The position numbers and the translations under genes were made by a program. Source: Chloracidobacterium validum (lineage in GTDB: Bacteria > Acidobacteriota > Blastocatellia > Chloracidobacteriales > Chloracidobacteriaceae). From it: DNA of 64,000 nt. The first letter of the stretch is position 1, and each line of letters starts with the position of its first letter. The stretch spans positions 541,501 through 605,500 of the forward strand of contig NZ_CP072648.1 in assembly GCF_018304825.1 (NCBI RefSeq), written 5' to 3'. This document shows positions 45,077 to 53,194 of this stretch, piece after piece. The notes below the pieces were generated by a model. It searched no databases. It was not told where the DNA came from and saw only the letters and a list, made by a program, of their open reading frames with translations.

Positions 45077-47302
45077 TCAAGTGCGTCGGTAAGCGGCTGG
45101 GGCCACGACGGTGGCATTGCCGCCGCGGGTTGTCACGTGGGCTAGCGCATCCTGGAGGACTGAAACAAACTTGTTGAACGGCATGCCTTCAAACAAAGGA
45201 AGATCGCTCGTAACGGCAACGCTGATGGTCACGACCCGATGTGGCGACGCCGCATGCGGGATGCCTTTGTTCTGGATGGACTGTCGCAGGGCTTCCGCCT
45301 GAGCATAGGCCTGATCGGCGTCCGCATCTGGAATGAGCACAAAGAACCCCTCATTCGGGTCATAGGCGGCCATCCCGCCTGACTCAGCGAGTTGCGCATC
45401 AAAGAGTCCGGCGACGATTTCCAGGCACGGCTGGCGGAAAGCCACTGGGTATGATTCAAAGAAATCAAGTCGCGCCAAGCAAAGCGCTAGTGGGTAGCCG
45501 TGGCGGGCAGCGCGTGTCCACTCCCGCTCATGGAGCTTCTGAAACTGGGCTGGGGTGAGAAGCTCACCGAGCCGACTTGTGCTGAACGGCATTTCGCTTG
45601 GTGGCCCTGGTGTCAGCAAGTTGCCCAACCCGCCTGGTATTTCAAAAGAAAGGGGTGGTGGGGCTGTCACGCTCGGCGGCGCCACCGGTAGCAACTCGGC
45701 CTGAGGGTCGAGCGCCAAAGCTTCGGCGCGCAAGTCGGCTGCCTTGTCGCTGTCGCCGCGGGATTGGTAAAGCCGCGCCAAGACCATGCACTCACGGGCT
45801 GCATCCGTTTGGCGTCCGGCGTCCAGGTAGAGTTCCTTGAGCTGGAGGCGGGTTTCGATGGCGTCTGGCTGGGAGGCGGCCATGCGTTCGACGAGTGCCA
45901 GCCGGGCCTGCATCAGTTCAGGGTTTTGAGCCAGCAGGCTATCGAGCAACGCGACGCTATACTCACCAGAAGTCGTATCGGCGCGGTTCGGCGTGGGGGC
46001 TGAACTGGCTTTGGCGCCTGCCTCAGATGCCGTGGTCATGCGGTCGTAGTAACCGGCTGCTGAAGGCGACTCGAAGCCTTCGGGAAATCCGGCCGATGGG
46101 GGTGGCTCGGCTTGCTCAGGCTTCTGGCTGGTTAGGGCTTCAAGTCGCTGCCGCGCCTTGCGGCTGGGTTGGTAGTGGATGGATTGTTCAAGCGCCCGGA
46201 TGGCATCCGCTTCACGACCGGCGTCAAGGTAAGCCTGGGCCAAGAGGTCAAGCGTGCTGGCCAGCTTACGCTTTTCGCCAACCCGCTCATACGCCTCAGC
46301 CAGGCACTCAATGGCCGGAATGTGGTTCGGTTGGTGTTCGATGATGCTCCGAAGCAGCGCCGTCGCGCGTTTTTTCTGTCCCCGGTCAATGATGATACCC
46401 AACAGGCTACGGACAATCTGAACGGCGCGGTCGGGCTGTCCGTGTTGAACGCAGGCTTCGGCGACTTCGAGGCGGTGTTCAAAGCGGCTTTGATCAATGG
46501 CATACAGGCGGTCGAACGTGGCTTCGGCCGCGTCGAGTTCGCCGCTCCGAAGATAAGCGCGCCCCAAAATCACAGTGAGGTCAAGGTTATTTGGCGTACG
46601 ACGAATCTGTTGTTGAATGCGCTCGTAACCGATCAACGCTTGTCCAGCCGCGGTGCACGTTTCCGCGTAGCCGTCAAGCGCGCTGGTGCTGTCTGGGTGG
46701 ATGGCCATCGCCCGGTCGTAGGCGGCCAGCGAACCTTCCCAATCCTGGCTGCCCCGGAGGACGGCTCCGGCAGCCAGAAACTGCTCAAAAGCATCAGTTC
46801 GTTGACCAGCCCGCACATAGGCTTCCGCCAAGTCCAGTTTGATTCGTCCATCGGCAGGATCAAGTTTGGCCAGTTCGCGCAGTGCGGAAATCAGCGTTCC
46901 ATCCGCGCCTTGTTTACGAGCGACGTCAACGGCCAGCCGATAGGCTTGTTTGGCGTCAGCCAATGTGCCTTGTTTTCGATGGAGGTTTCCCAGCGCCAAG
47001 GGATACTCTGGCCGCTCCGGCTGAAGTCGGGTAACTTTTCTGTAGAGTGCAATCGCCTGGGGTAACTGTTGTTGGCGGACGTAATGCTCAGCGACAAAGA
47101 CAAACCGTTCAGCGGCTTCGTCGGTGCGGTTCACCCGTTGGTATAGGTCGCCCAGAATGTTGGCGATGGTGATATCCCGTGGGTCGGTGCGCGCCACGAG
47201 TTCATAGTCCTTGATAGCCGCATCGAGCTTGCCTTGCTGGGCATGCTTTTCAGCCTGCTTCAGTGTCTTTTCGCGGTCAAACGAGCGGGAGAATAGGGCC
47301 AT
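45077..47302 (-). CDS. TPR protein with degenerate GGDEF domain
   Basis: A 741-residue soluble protein. Residues 1-400 and about 440-560 contain many TPR units (for example AAIKDYELVARTDPRDITIANILGDLY). The C-terminal ~160 residues follow the GGDEF fold: FQKLHEREWTRAARHGYPLALCLARLDFFESY, then LEIVAGLFDAQL, then the signature position, then VVTISVAVTS. The GG(D/E)EF motif is replaced by AAYDPNEGFFVLIP, so c-di-GMP synthesis is not expected. It is the last gene of an operon after a Hanks kinase (29-base gap) and a SiaC-like protein. A scaffold or effector role is inferred. Confidence 0.8.
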   Translation of the reverse strand: MALFSRSFDREKTLKQAEKHAQQGKLDAAIKDYELVARTDPRDITIANILGDLYQRVNRTDEAAERFVFVAEHYVRQQQLPQAIALYRKVTRLQPERPEYPLALGNLHRKQGTLADAKQAYRLAVDVARKQGADGTLISALRELAKLDPADGRIKLDLAEAYVRAGQRTDAFEQFLAAGAVLRGSQDWEGSLAAYDRAMAIHPDSTSALDGYAETCTAAGQALIGYERIQQQIRRTPNNLDLTVILGRAYLRSGELDAAEATFDRLYAIDQSRFEHRLEVAEACVQHGQPDRAVQIVRSLLGIIIDRGQKKRATALLRSIIEHQPNHIPAIECLAEAYERVGEKRKLASTLDLLAQAYLDAGREADAIRALEQSIHYQPSRKARQRLEALTSQKPEQAEPPPSAGFPEGFESPSAAGYYDRMTTASEAGAKASSAPTPNRADTTSGEYSVALLDSLLAQNPELMQARLALVERMAASQPDAIETRLQLKELYLDAGRQTDAARECMVLARLYQSRGDSDKAADLRAEALALDPQAELLPVAPPSVTAPPPLSFEIPGGLGNLLTPGPPSEMPFSTSRLGELLTPAQFQKLHEREWTRAARHGYPLALCLARLDFFESYPVAFRQPCLEIVAGLFDAQLAESGGMAAYDPNEGFFVLIPDADADQAYAQAEALRQSIQNKGIPHAASPHRVVTISVAVTSDLPLFEGMPFNKFVSVLQDALAHVTTRGGNATVVAPAAYRRT

Positions 47303-47331
47303 AGCCGTCTCCGTGTGTTATGGAAGTGAGG

Positions 47332-48522
47332 TCAGTGATTGCTTAGTGGTCTCAAGATACGTACGACTTCCTGCGCCGTTGGGCGGGCAGACGGGACTTT
47401 GTGCAGCATGCGCATCGTAACAGCTTCGAGAATGGGTGGCACATCTGGGGCAAAGCTCGCTAGTGGCGGGGGCGCGCTCTGCAAGTGAGCTGTCATCAGT
47501 GCTGCCACATTGCCGTTCTCGGCCGTGAAGGGAGGCCGCCCGGCGAGAATTTCATAGGCCACGACCCCCAGGCTGTAGATGTCCGCCCGCCCATCGTAGG
47601 GCAGAAAGCTGAGTCGCTCCGGCGGCATGTACTTGGGTGTTCCGACAATCAACCCGCGGGTGGCTTCTGGGTGGAAGCCGTCCTCGCCCATCAGTTTGGC
47701 GAGTCCAAAGTCAAGCAGTTTGACAACTTCGCCGGTTGGTGGGCGATGCAGAAAAATGTTATCCGGCTTGATGTCGCGGTGAACGATGTGCATGGCGTGG
47801 GCTTCAACCAGCACTGAGGCGACTGGAAGGATGATCTCCAGGCAGCGTTGAGCGGACATTTGCCCCAATCGCTTGAGTTCCTGCCCAAGGGTCGCGCCGT
47901 GCAGAATTTCCATCACCAAGTAGGCAAATCCATTTGAGGAAATGCCAAAATCGAGGACATTGACGGCGTTGGGATGCTGGACCCGGCAGGCCGATATTCC
48001 CTCTCGTTTGAACCGTTCGAGTTCCTCGGGCGTGACGCTCCCGCCGCGCGGCTGCAAAATCTTGACCGCGACCGAGGTGTTCAGCGCCAGGTGGGTTGCT
48101 TCATAGACCGCGCCGTAGCCACCAGCCCCGATCTTTCGTTCGAGCCGGTAGCGTCCATCGAGAACGGTTCCGGGCAAGGCTTCCGTGTAGGCCGAAAAAA
48201 TTGTTTGCGCCCGCGCCTGGGACTGCAACAACGCTTCCTGAGCGCGAACTAGGGCTTGATTCTTTTCAAGCAGCTCACGGTTTTTGGCCTCAAGCTCGTG
48301 CTGGATGCGGAGGAGGCGACTCTGGGTGGTGTCGCCAATCCCGGTCATCTTGACGGCTTGCTTGAGGAGCGCACGATACTTTTTCGTCAGCTCTGAAAAC
48401 TGATGCTGCCATTCTTCAGGTTTGGCAAGACCTTCAGCCGCTATTCGCTCGGCCGTGGTTAGAACGGCAAACTCCGTGGCAAAGACTTCTTCAGCGGCTG
48501 TTTTGGGTTTTGGTTCAGGCAT
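47332..48522 (-). CDS. Soluble Hanks-type serine/threonine kinase with N-terminal coiled coil
   Basis: A 396-residue kinase without a membrane segment. The first ~120 residues form a helical stalk (FSELTKKYRALLKQAVKMTGIGDTTQSRLLRIQHEL, then a long coiled coil). This resembles signalling linkers placed before cyclase or GGDEF domains. The kinase domain has GAGGYGAVY, the Lys in VAVKIL, HRDIKPDN and DFGLAKL, and ends near residue 395. All catalytic residues are present. The gene starts 7 bases after the SiaC-like gene, with no own ribosome-binding site, so translational coupling is likely. Confidence 0.88.
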   Translation of the reverse strand: MPEPKPKTAAEEVFATEFAVLTTAERIAAEGLAKPEEWQHQFSELTKKYRALLKQAVKMTGIGDTTQSRLLRIQHELEAKNRELLEKNQALVRAQEALLQSQARAQTIFSAYTEALPGTVLDGRYRLERKIGAGGYGAVYEATHLALNTSVAVKILQPRGGSVTPEELERFKREGISACRVQHPNAVNVLDFGISSNGFAYLVMEILHGATLGQELKRLGQMSAQRCLEIILPVASVLVEAHAMHIVHRDIKPDNIFLHRPPTGEVVKLLDFGLAKLMGEDGFHPEATRGLIVGTPKYMPPERLSFLPYDGRADIYSLGVVAYEILAGRPPFTAENGNVAALMTAHLQSAPPPLASFAPDVPPILEAVTMRMLHKVPSARPTAQEVVRILRPLSNH

Positions 48523-48529
48523 GCGACCG

Positions 48530-48910
48530 TCAGGAGGGGATCGCTACAAATTTGAATGGAATCGAGAAGTCTTCGGCAAACTCTTCCCCGTGTTCTTTCA
48601 TGTCGTCGTCGTCTTCGTAGTAGTGCCAGTTCATGACGACGGGGCGTCCTGATCTCACGGCATTTTCGACCATTTCCAGAATCGTGATGATGCACTTTGA
48701 GGAACTGGTATTGAAGTAGTCCAAACGGAAGTTGAACGTAACCGGCGTAGAAGACTCATTCAGAAAACGGGATAGCCACTCCAGCACCGGTTGATAGAAG
48801 TGCATCGCATTTTCGGGGTAGGAGTCGCCTTCCATTTCGAGAACGCCGGTTGTGGCGTCGAAAGCGATACGTGGCGTCGCCTTGGCTTTCTCGATGACCA
48901 GATTTTCCAT
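48530..48910 (-). CDS. SiaC-like protein (DUF1987)
   Basis: A 126-residue protein matching the SiaC/DUF1987 family: GVLEMEGDSYPENAMHFYQPVLEWLSRFL, then FRLDYFNTSSSKCIITILEM, then GRPVVMNWHYYEDDDDMKEHGEEFAEDF. In Pseudomonas SiaC, a Thr in the NTSS motif is phosphorylated by SiaB, and the unphosphorylated form activates the diguanylate cyclase SiaD. Here NTSS is intact with Thr68. The ATG at 48910 follows gagagtgg; the longer upstream frame adds a non-homologous extension. It leads the operon with the kinase and the TPR/GGDEF protein. Confidence 0.85.
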   Translation of the reverse strand: MENLVIEKAKATPRIAFDATTGVLEMEGDSYPENAMHFYQPVLEWLSRFLNESSTPVTFNFRLDYFNTSSSKCIITILEMVENAVRSGRPVVMNWHYYEDDDDMKEHGEEFAEDFSIPFKFVAIPS

Positions 48911-49122
48911 GGATCCACTCTCTTCAGATGGTTGGCTTTTTGGGGTGGCCGCAACCGCGACCAGCGCCAGTGTGAAGCATGCTTCAACACAGAGTTTTGC
49001 ACTGAACACCGGTTGATTGATTCAGAGCCAACAATAAACGAAGTCTGTCCAGACTGCAAAATAGTAAGGACACGGCTTGTTCTTGAGCCGGTTACCTACC
49101 AGTTGGCTACGGTGAGTGCCGG

Positions 49123-49788
49123 CTACGCTGGCCACCGCGCGTAAAAATCTGCCAGCTCTGGTAGATGCAGGGTATGTCCCAGTTCTGTGATCCGCGCTTG
49201 GCAATCTGGTTCTGAACCGTAGGGCGGCGGGTGGAGGCGGGCGTCGCCGCGCGCCACGGTTTTGACCGTCAGAAGACCGCGCCGTCCTCCACGGCGGGCC
49301 TGCCAGTGAACATACAGACGCAGCCCATTCCAGGCAATGAAGACGTTTGGGCCGGGCAACAGGCCGAGGAGTAAGGTGATGGGGAGTAACCCGATGTTGA
49401 GCCAAAACCCTCGCTCGTGGACGCCAACCCGCGCCGCAAGCCACTGTCTCCATTGGCTTTGGATGGCTTCGTCAGCCAATTCCCCATCATGGATGAGTTC
49501 GACGGCATCAGCGTGTCCAATGGCCCGCAGCAGCCCTTCACCGGGATGGGTCCACCGCTCAAGCCACTGCCAGACCCGCCGGATGCCACGCCAGAACCGG
49601 TTGGGTGGCTCATGCAAGAGCGTCTGGGCCGCGTCGTGAATGCGATGAACCCGGTGCAGTAGCTTGTCCAGAAAACCACTTGGTGGTCTTTCATCATAGG
49701 CGGTCAACATTTCGGGCGGCGCATAAAATACCCAGCCCCGCATCTGGCAACGGATGACATAGACTCGAATGACACGTCGTTGTTTCAC
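49123..49788 (-). CDS. Hypothetical protein with a hydrophobic segment, resembling mitochondrial K+-H+ exchange-related proteins
   Basis: This 221-residue protein has one clear hydrophobic stretch near residues 130-150 (FWLNIGLLPITLLLGLLPGPNVFIAWNGLRLYVHW). The helical region before it has many Trp and Arg residues. The GLLPGPNVF-x-N-LRLY-HW pattern recalls the eukaryotic Mit_KHE1 family, but this is recollection rather than a search. The start is a GTG that overlaps the kynureninase stop (GTGA), so the two genes are coupled. Function is unknown. Confidence 0.55.
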   Translation of the reverse strand: MKQRRVIRVYVIRCQMRGWVFYAPPEMLTAYDERPPSGFLDKLLHRVHRIHDAAQTLLHEPPNRFWRGIRRVWQWLERWTHPGEGLLRAIGHADAVELIHDGELADEAIQSQWRQWLAARVGVHERGFWLNIGLLPITLLLGLLPGPNVFIAWNGLRLYVHWQARRGGRRGLLTVKTVARGDARLHPPPYGSEPDCQARITELGHTLHLPELADFYARWPA

Positions 49789-51071
49789 GACTCACCACGC
49801 TCCGTCGTCAGGGCGCGCCAGGCCGTTGCAAGTCGCCAGATGTCCTGGAAGCTGTTGTAAAGCGGCGCTACGGCGCAGCGCAGGATGTCTGGTTCGCGCA
49901 CATCCACAATGACGCCATGGCTTTGCAGCCAGTTCGCCAATCGGCGCGGCTCAGGCACGCGCCACGAAAGCTGGCCGCCCCGCAGTGCCGGGGCGCGTGG
50001 GGTCAAGAGCTGGAGATTGAGTCCATCGAGGAGCGCCAGAGCGTACTCGGTCAGCCGCAGTGATTTGGCCCGTAGCCGCGCCATTTTCGCCTGGTGGAAC
50101 AAATCCAATGAGGCCCGCAGCGCCGCCATGGACAAAATCGGCAGATTGCTGAGTTGCCAGCCCGCCGCGCCGGGAGCCAGTTCGTAGGTGTCCGGCATCA
50201 GAAAGCGCGTGTCGGAACGGTGTCCCCACCAGCCGACCAAGCGCGGCAGGTCAAACCGACGGGCATGCCGGGCGTGAACAAAGAAGCCGGCGACCGCCCC
50301 AGGCCCGGCATTGACGTACTTGTAGTGACACCAGACCGCGCAATCCACATTCCAGTCATGTAACGCCAACGGGACGTTGCCAATGGCATGGGCCGCGTCA
50401 ACACACACGACACAGCCCTTGGCATGGGCGAGTTCAACGATGGGGGCGATGTCAAAAAACTGTCCGGTGGCGTAATTGACGGCTGCCAGCAGAACGACCG
50501 CAACTTGGTCGCCTTCCCGATCCAGTTGCTCCAGCATATCTTCCGTGCGTAGCAGGTCCTCACCGGGCCGGGGACGGATTTCAACAATGGCTTCCTGGGC
50601 GTTGAAGCCGTGGAAGGCCGCTTGACTGGCTGCCGCGTAACGGTCAGAAGGAAAGGGACGCGCTTCGAGCATGATTTTGAAGCGTTGCTGGGTTGGGCGA
50701 TAAAACGACGCCATGAGCAGGTGTAAATTGACGGTCAGCCCGTTGGCGATGGCGACTTCCTCCGGTTGCGCGCCGACGAGTTCGGCGACCAAGGGCAGCA
50801 AGTCGGCCGCATAGTCAGCCCAGGGATGCGGCGGCGTGAAATGGCCGGCAACGCCCAGCGACGCCCAGCGATCGAGTTCGGCCAGGACGGCTTGCCGAAC
50901 CGTTTTGGGTTGCAATCCAAGTGAATGACCGCAGAAATAGTGTTGTGGCTGCCCGGTTGACGGGGCGATGGGCAGGCAAAAATGCTCACGGAAGCTGGCG
51001 AGTTCGTCAGCTTGGTCTTGTTCGCGGGCAAAGGTTTCATCGGCGCGAAAACGAAAGTCCATCATAACCAT
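49785..51071 (-). CDS. kynU: Kynureninase
   Basis: A PLP enzyme of about 428 residues that splits kynurenine (or 3-hydroxykynurenine) into anthranilate (or its 3-hydroxy form) and alanine. Motifs are YFCGHSLGLQPKTV at the N-terminus, EEVAIANGLTVNLHLLMASFY, CVDAAHAIGNVPL and the PLP lysine in WCHYKYVNAGPGAVAGFFVH. Starts at 51071, 51065 and 51062 are all possible near ggatggttatgatgg. It has no visible partners of the kynurenine pathway. It is divergent from prmC across 76 bases and is followed by an overlapping unknown gene. Confidence 0.9.
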   Translation of the reverse strand: MVMMDFRFRADETFAREQDQADELASFREHFCLPIAPSTGQPQHYFCGHSLGLQPKTVRQAVLAELDRWASLGVAGHFTPPHPWADYAADLLPLVAELVGAQPEEVAIANGLTVNLHLLMASFYRPTQQRFKIMLEARPFPSDRYAAASQAAFHGFNAQEAIVEIRPRPGEDLLRTEDMLEQLDREGDQVAVVLLAAVNYATGQFFDIAPIVELAHAKGCVVCVDAAHAIGNVPLALHDWNVDCAVWCHYKYVNAGPGAVAGFFVHARHARRFDLPRLVGWWGHRSDTRFLMPDTYELAPGAAGWQLSNLPILSMAALRASLDLFHQAKMARLRAKSLRLTEYALALLDGLNLQLLTPRAPALRGGQLSWRVPEPRRLANWLQSHGVIVDVREPDILRCAVAPLYNSFQDIWRLATAWRALTTERGES

Positions 51072-51147
51072 CCGTGGGGTGTGAGCGGGGGAAGTGACGT
51101 GCAGCTGCCACGTCCCTAGCGTATAACGGCTGGGCGGTTGAGGTGCA

Positions 51148-52074
51148 ATGTCAGTGACACTGGGTGAACTCGTCAAGGAAGGCGCTCAACGCCTGGCCGC
51201 CGGTCAGGTTCCAGACCCCTACCGAACGGCGGTCCACTTGGTCCGGGAAACTTTGGAGGTTGACGCTGCCAAGCTCATTGCCCATCCCGAACACCAAGTG
51301 GATGAGGACGTGGTCGCCTTGGTTCGGCAAGCGTTCGCGCGTCGCGCCGGCGGTGAGCCGTTACAATACATCACGGGGCGACAGTCGTTCTACGGACGCA
51401 CGTTTCAGGTTACGTCGGATGTGCTCATCCCACGCCCAGAAACCGAGCTACTGGTGGAGGCGGTGCTTGACTACACTCGTGGCCAGGTGCGAACCGACTG
51501 GCGCGTCCTCGATGTAGGAACTGGGTCCGGCTGTTTGGCGGTGACACTGGCGGCTGAACTGCCCGGCGCTCAGGTGTGGGCCGTGGATATTTCACCGGCC
51601 GCGCTGGCTGTCGCCACCGCCAACGCGCAATGCCAGGGGGTTGCCGAGCGCGTTGCATTCGTCGAAAGCGACTGGCTATCGGCATTGCCGACAGACACGC
51701 CGCCATTCGACATCATCGTATCGAACCCGCCATACATCGCCGAACATGAGTTCACCGGGCTACAACGCGAGGTGCGCGATCACGAGCCATACGTCGCCCT
51801 CATTGCCGGACCGTCCGGGACTGAGGCTTACGAGCGACTCCTATCCGAGCTGCCACCATGGCTTGCGCCAGGCGGTATCCTGGCGTGCGAAGTTGGTTTT
51901 GGTCAGGCCACACAGGTCGGCGCGCTCGCCGAAATCCACGGCTGGCAGGTGCAGCGCGTCATGAACGATCTCCAAGGTATTCCACGTGCGTTGCTGTTTA
52001 CGCCGTTACCGATGTGGTGGACAATCAACGAGCGCGTCAACTACCCACCTGGGTCGTCAAGCGACACATACTGA
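51148..52074 (+). CDS. prmC: Peptide chain release factor N5-glutamine methyltransferase
   Basis: A 308-residue SAM-dependent enzyme that methylates the GGQ glutamine of release factors. The N-terminal helical domain carries PLQYITGRQSFYG and VLIPRPETELLVE. The methyltransferase core has LDVGTGSGCLAVTLA and the hallmark NPPY at 193-196. The C-terminus extends about 20 residues past the usual end. The start follows gaggtgca. prfA, its common neighbour, is not present here; two coiled-coil genes follow instead. Confidence 0.92.
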   Translation: MSVTLGELVKEGAQRLAAGQVPDPYRTAVHLVRETLEVDAAKLIAHPEHQVDEDVVALVRQAFARRAGGEPLQYITGRQSFYGRTFQVTSDVLIPRPETELLVEAVLDYTRGQVRTDWRVLDVGTGSGCLAVTLAAELPGAQVWAVDISPAALAVATANAQCQGVAERVAFVESDWLSALPTDTPPFDIIVSNPPYIAEHEFTGLQREVRDHEPYVALIAGPSGTEAYERLLSELPPWLAPGGILACEVGFGQATQVGALAEIHGWQVQRVMNDLQGIPRALLFTPLPMWWTINERVNYPPGSSSDTY

Positions 52075-52091
52075 CCGTGCGGGGTTGTTAT

Positions 52092-52655
52092 ATGGAAACA
52101 AAGCCAACGCTTGAAACCATCCTTGACCGTCTGAACGCCATCGAAGCGCAAGTCATCACTCGCATGGACAATGTTTCAGATCACCTTACCCAACTGACGA
52201 AGCAGGTTCAGGGCTTGGAAGCACAGGTCATGCAGCTTGCGGGGCGGATTGACCGACTCGAAACGCAGTCCACGCAGCTTGTGGGACGGATTGACGGATT
52301 GGAAGCACAGGTCACGCAGCTTGCGGGGCGGATTGACCGACTCGAAACGCAGTCCACGCAGCTTGTGGGACGCATTGACGGATTGGAAGCACAGGTCACA
52401 CAGCTTGTGGGGCGGATTGAGAGCCTAGAAACACAGGTCGCGCAATTTGCGGGGCGTATGGATGGTCTCGATGCGCGCGTCGGTCGCTTGGAAGAGCAAG
52501 TTATCGCCGGGTTTGATGTTGTTCGGAGCGAACTGAAGCTCATGAACCGCAAGCTCACCGTGTTGGCCAAAACAAGTCTCGACCATGAGGCACGGCTTGA
52601 CCAGCTTGAAGATCTCACGGAAGCCGCCCTATCGGCCTCAAATGGGAAGGGCTAG
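52092..52655 (+). CDS. Coiled-coil protein, heptad-repeat twin
   Basis: This 187-residue protein begins METKPTLETILDRLNAIEAQ. It continues as a coiled coil of 14-residue (two-heptad) units such as LAGRIDRLETQSTQ and LVGRIDGLEAQVTQ. The C-terminus has GFDVVRSELKLMNRKLTVLAKTS. The next gene has the same N- and C-terminal frame but an 11-residue repeat. I know no function; the family may be a scaffold or cytoskeletal-like protein. The ATG is only 17 bases after prmC, and the ribosome-binding site (ggggttgtt) is weak. Confidence 0.7.
   Translation: METKPTLETILDRLNAIEAQVITRMDNVSDHLTQLTKQVQGLEAQVMQLAGRIDRLETQSTQLVGRIDGLEAQVTQLAGRIDRLETQSTQLVGRIDGLEAQVTQLVGRIESLETQVAQFAGRMDGLDARVGRLEEQVIAGFDVVRSELKLMNRKLTVLAKTSLDHEARLDQLEDLTEAALSASNGKG
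52233..52400 (+). repeat. 84-bp tandem repeat inside the heptad coiled-coil gene
   Basis: Two near-identical 84-base units (52233-52316 and 52317-52400) encode two 14-residue units each. Further diverged 42-base units lie on both sides. Repeat number could change in frame by slippage or recombination. Confidence 0.9.
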
Positions 52656-52751
52656 ACTTTGGCGCTGTTTCCAGTTGTCTGTGCCACCGGTCAACGTCCT
52701 TCCACACTTTCTGATGCTGAAACTGGACTCAAAACGAAGAAAGGATTCCGT

Positions 52752-53171
52752 ATGGAAACGAAGCCAACCCTTGAGACCATCCTTGAACGAATGAACGCCA
52801 TGGAGTCACGTCTGATGACCCGGATTGATGATGTAGAGAACCGGTTATCTGCCCGGATTGATGACGTAGAGAGCCGGTTATCTGCCCGGATTGATGATGT
52901 AGAGAACCGGTTATCTGCTCGGATTGATGATGTAGAGAACCGGTTATCTGCCCGGATTGATGACGTGGAGAACCGGTTGACCACACGCATCGAGACGCTT
53001 GAGACACAGGTCAGGGAAGGCTTCCAGCAGGTGCAGGCTGAACTCAAGCTCATGAACCGAAAACTCGAGGTGATGACGCAGGACATCATGGACATGCGCG
53101 CCCGTGTGCGCGATGTCGAGCACCGGATGGATGAGGTCGAAAACGAAGTCCGGGCGAAAATTGCCAGTTGA
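52752..53171 (+). CDS. Coiled-coil protein, hendecad-repeat twin
   Basis: This 139-residue protein starts METKPTLETILERMNAMESR, closely matching its upstream sister. The middle consists of five exact or nearly exact 11-residue units (LSARIDDVENR), a hendecad pattern that favours right-handed or straight coiled coils. It ends with GFQQVQAELKLMNRKLEVMTQDIMDMRARVRDVEHRMDEVENEVR. The ATG at 52752 follows aagga. It is likely oligomeric and cytoplasmic; function unknown. Confidence 0.7.
   Translation: METKPTLETILERMNAMESRLMTRIDDVENRLSARIDDVESRLSARIDDVENRLSARIDDVENRLSARIDDVENRLTTRIETLETQVREGFQQVQAELKLMNRKLEVMTQDIMDMRARVRDVEHRMDEVENEVRAKIAS
52841..52972 (+). repeat. 33-bp tandem repeat, four units
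   Basis: Units of 33 bases starting with ccggttatctgc run from 52841 to 52972 with only a few substitutions; partial units flank them. They encode the 11-residue hendecads and keep the reading frame. Confidence 0.9.
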
Positions 53172-53194
53172 CCCGGCAAGTGACCGCAGTTCCT

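Noticed and set aside
45077-45560. Active diguanylate cyclase at the end of the TPR protein
   Set aside because: The fold pattern fits GGDEF, but the signature reads DPNEGF with an extra residue, so catalysis is not expected.
52841-52972. Regular 33-bp repeats that might suggest a CRISPR array
   Set aside because: There are no unique spacers; units are contiguous, stay in frame and encode a coiled coil.
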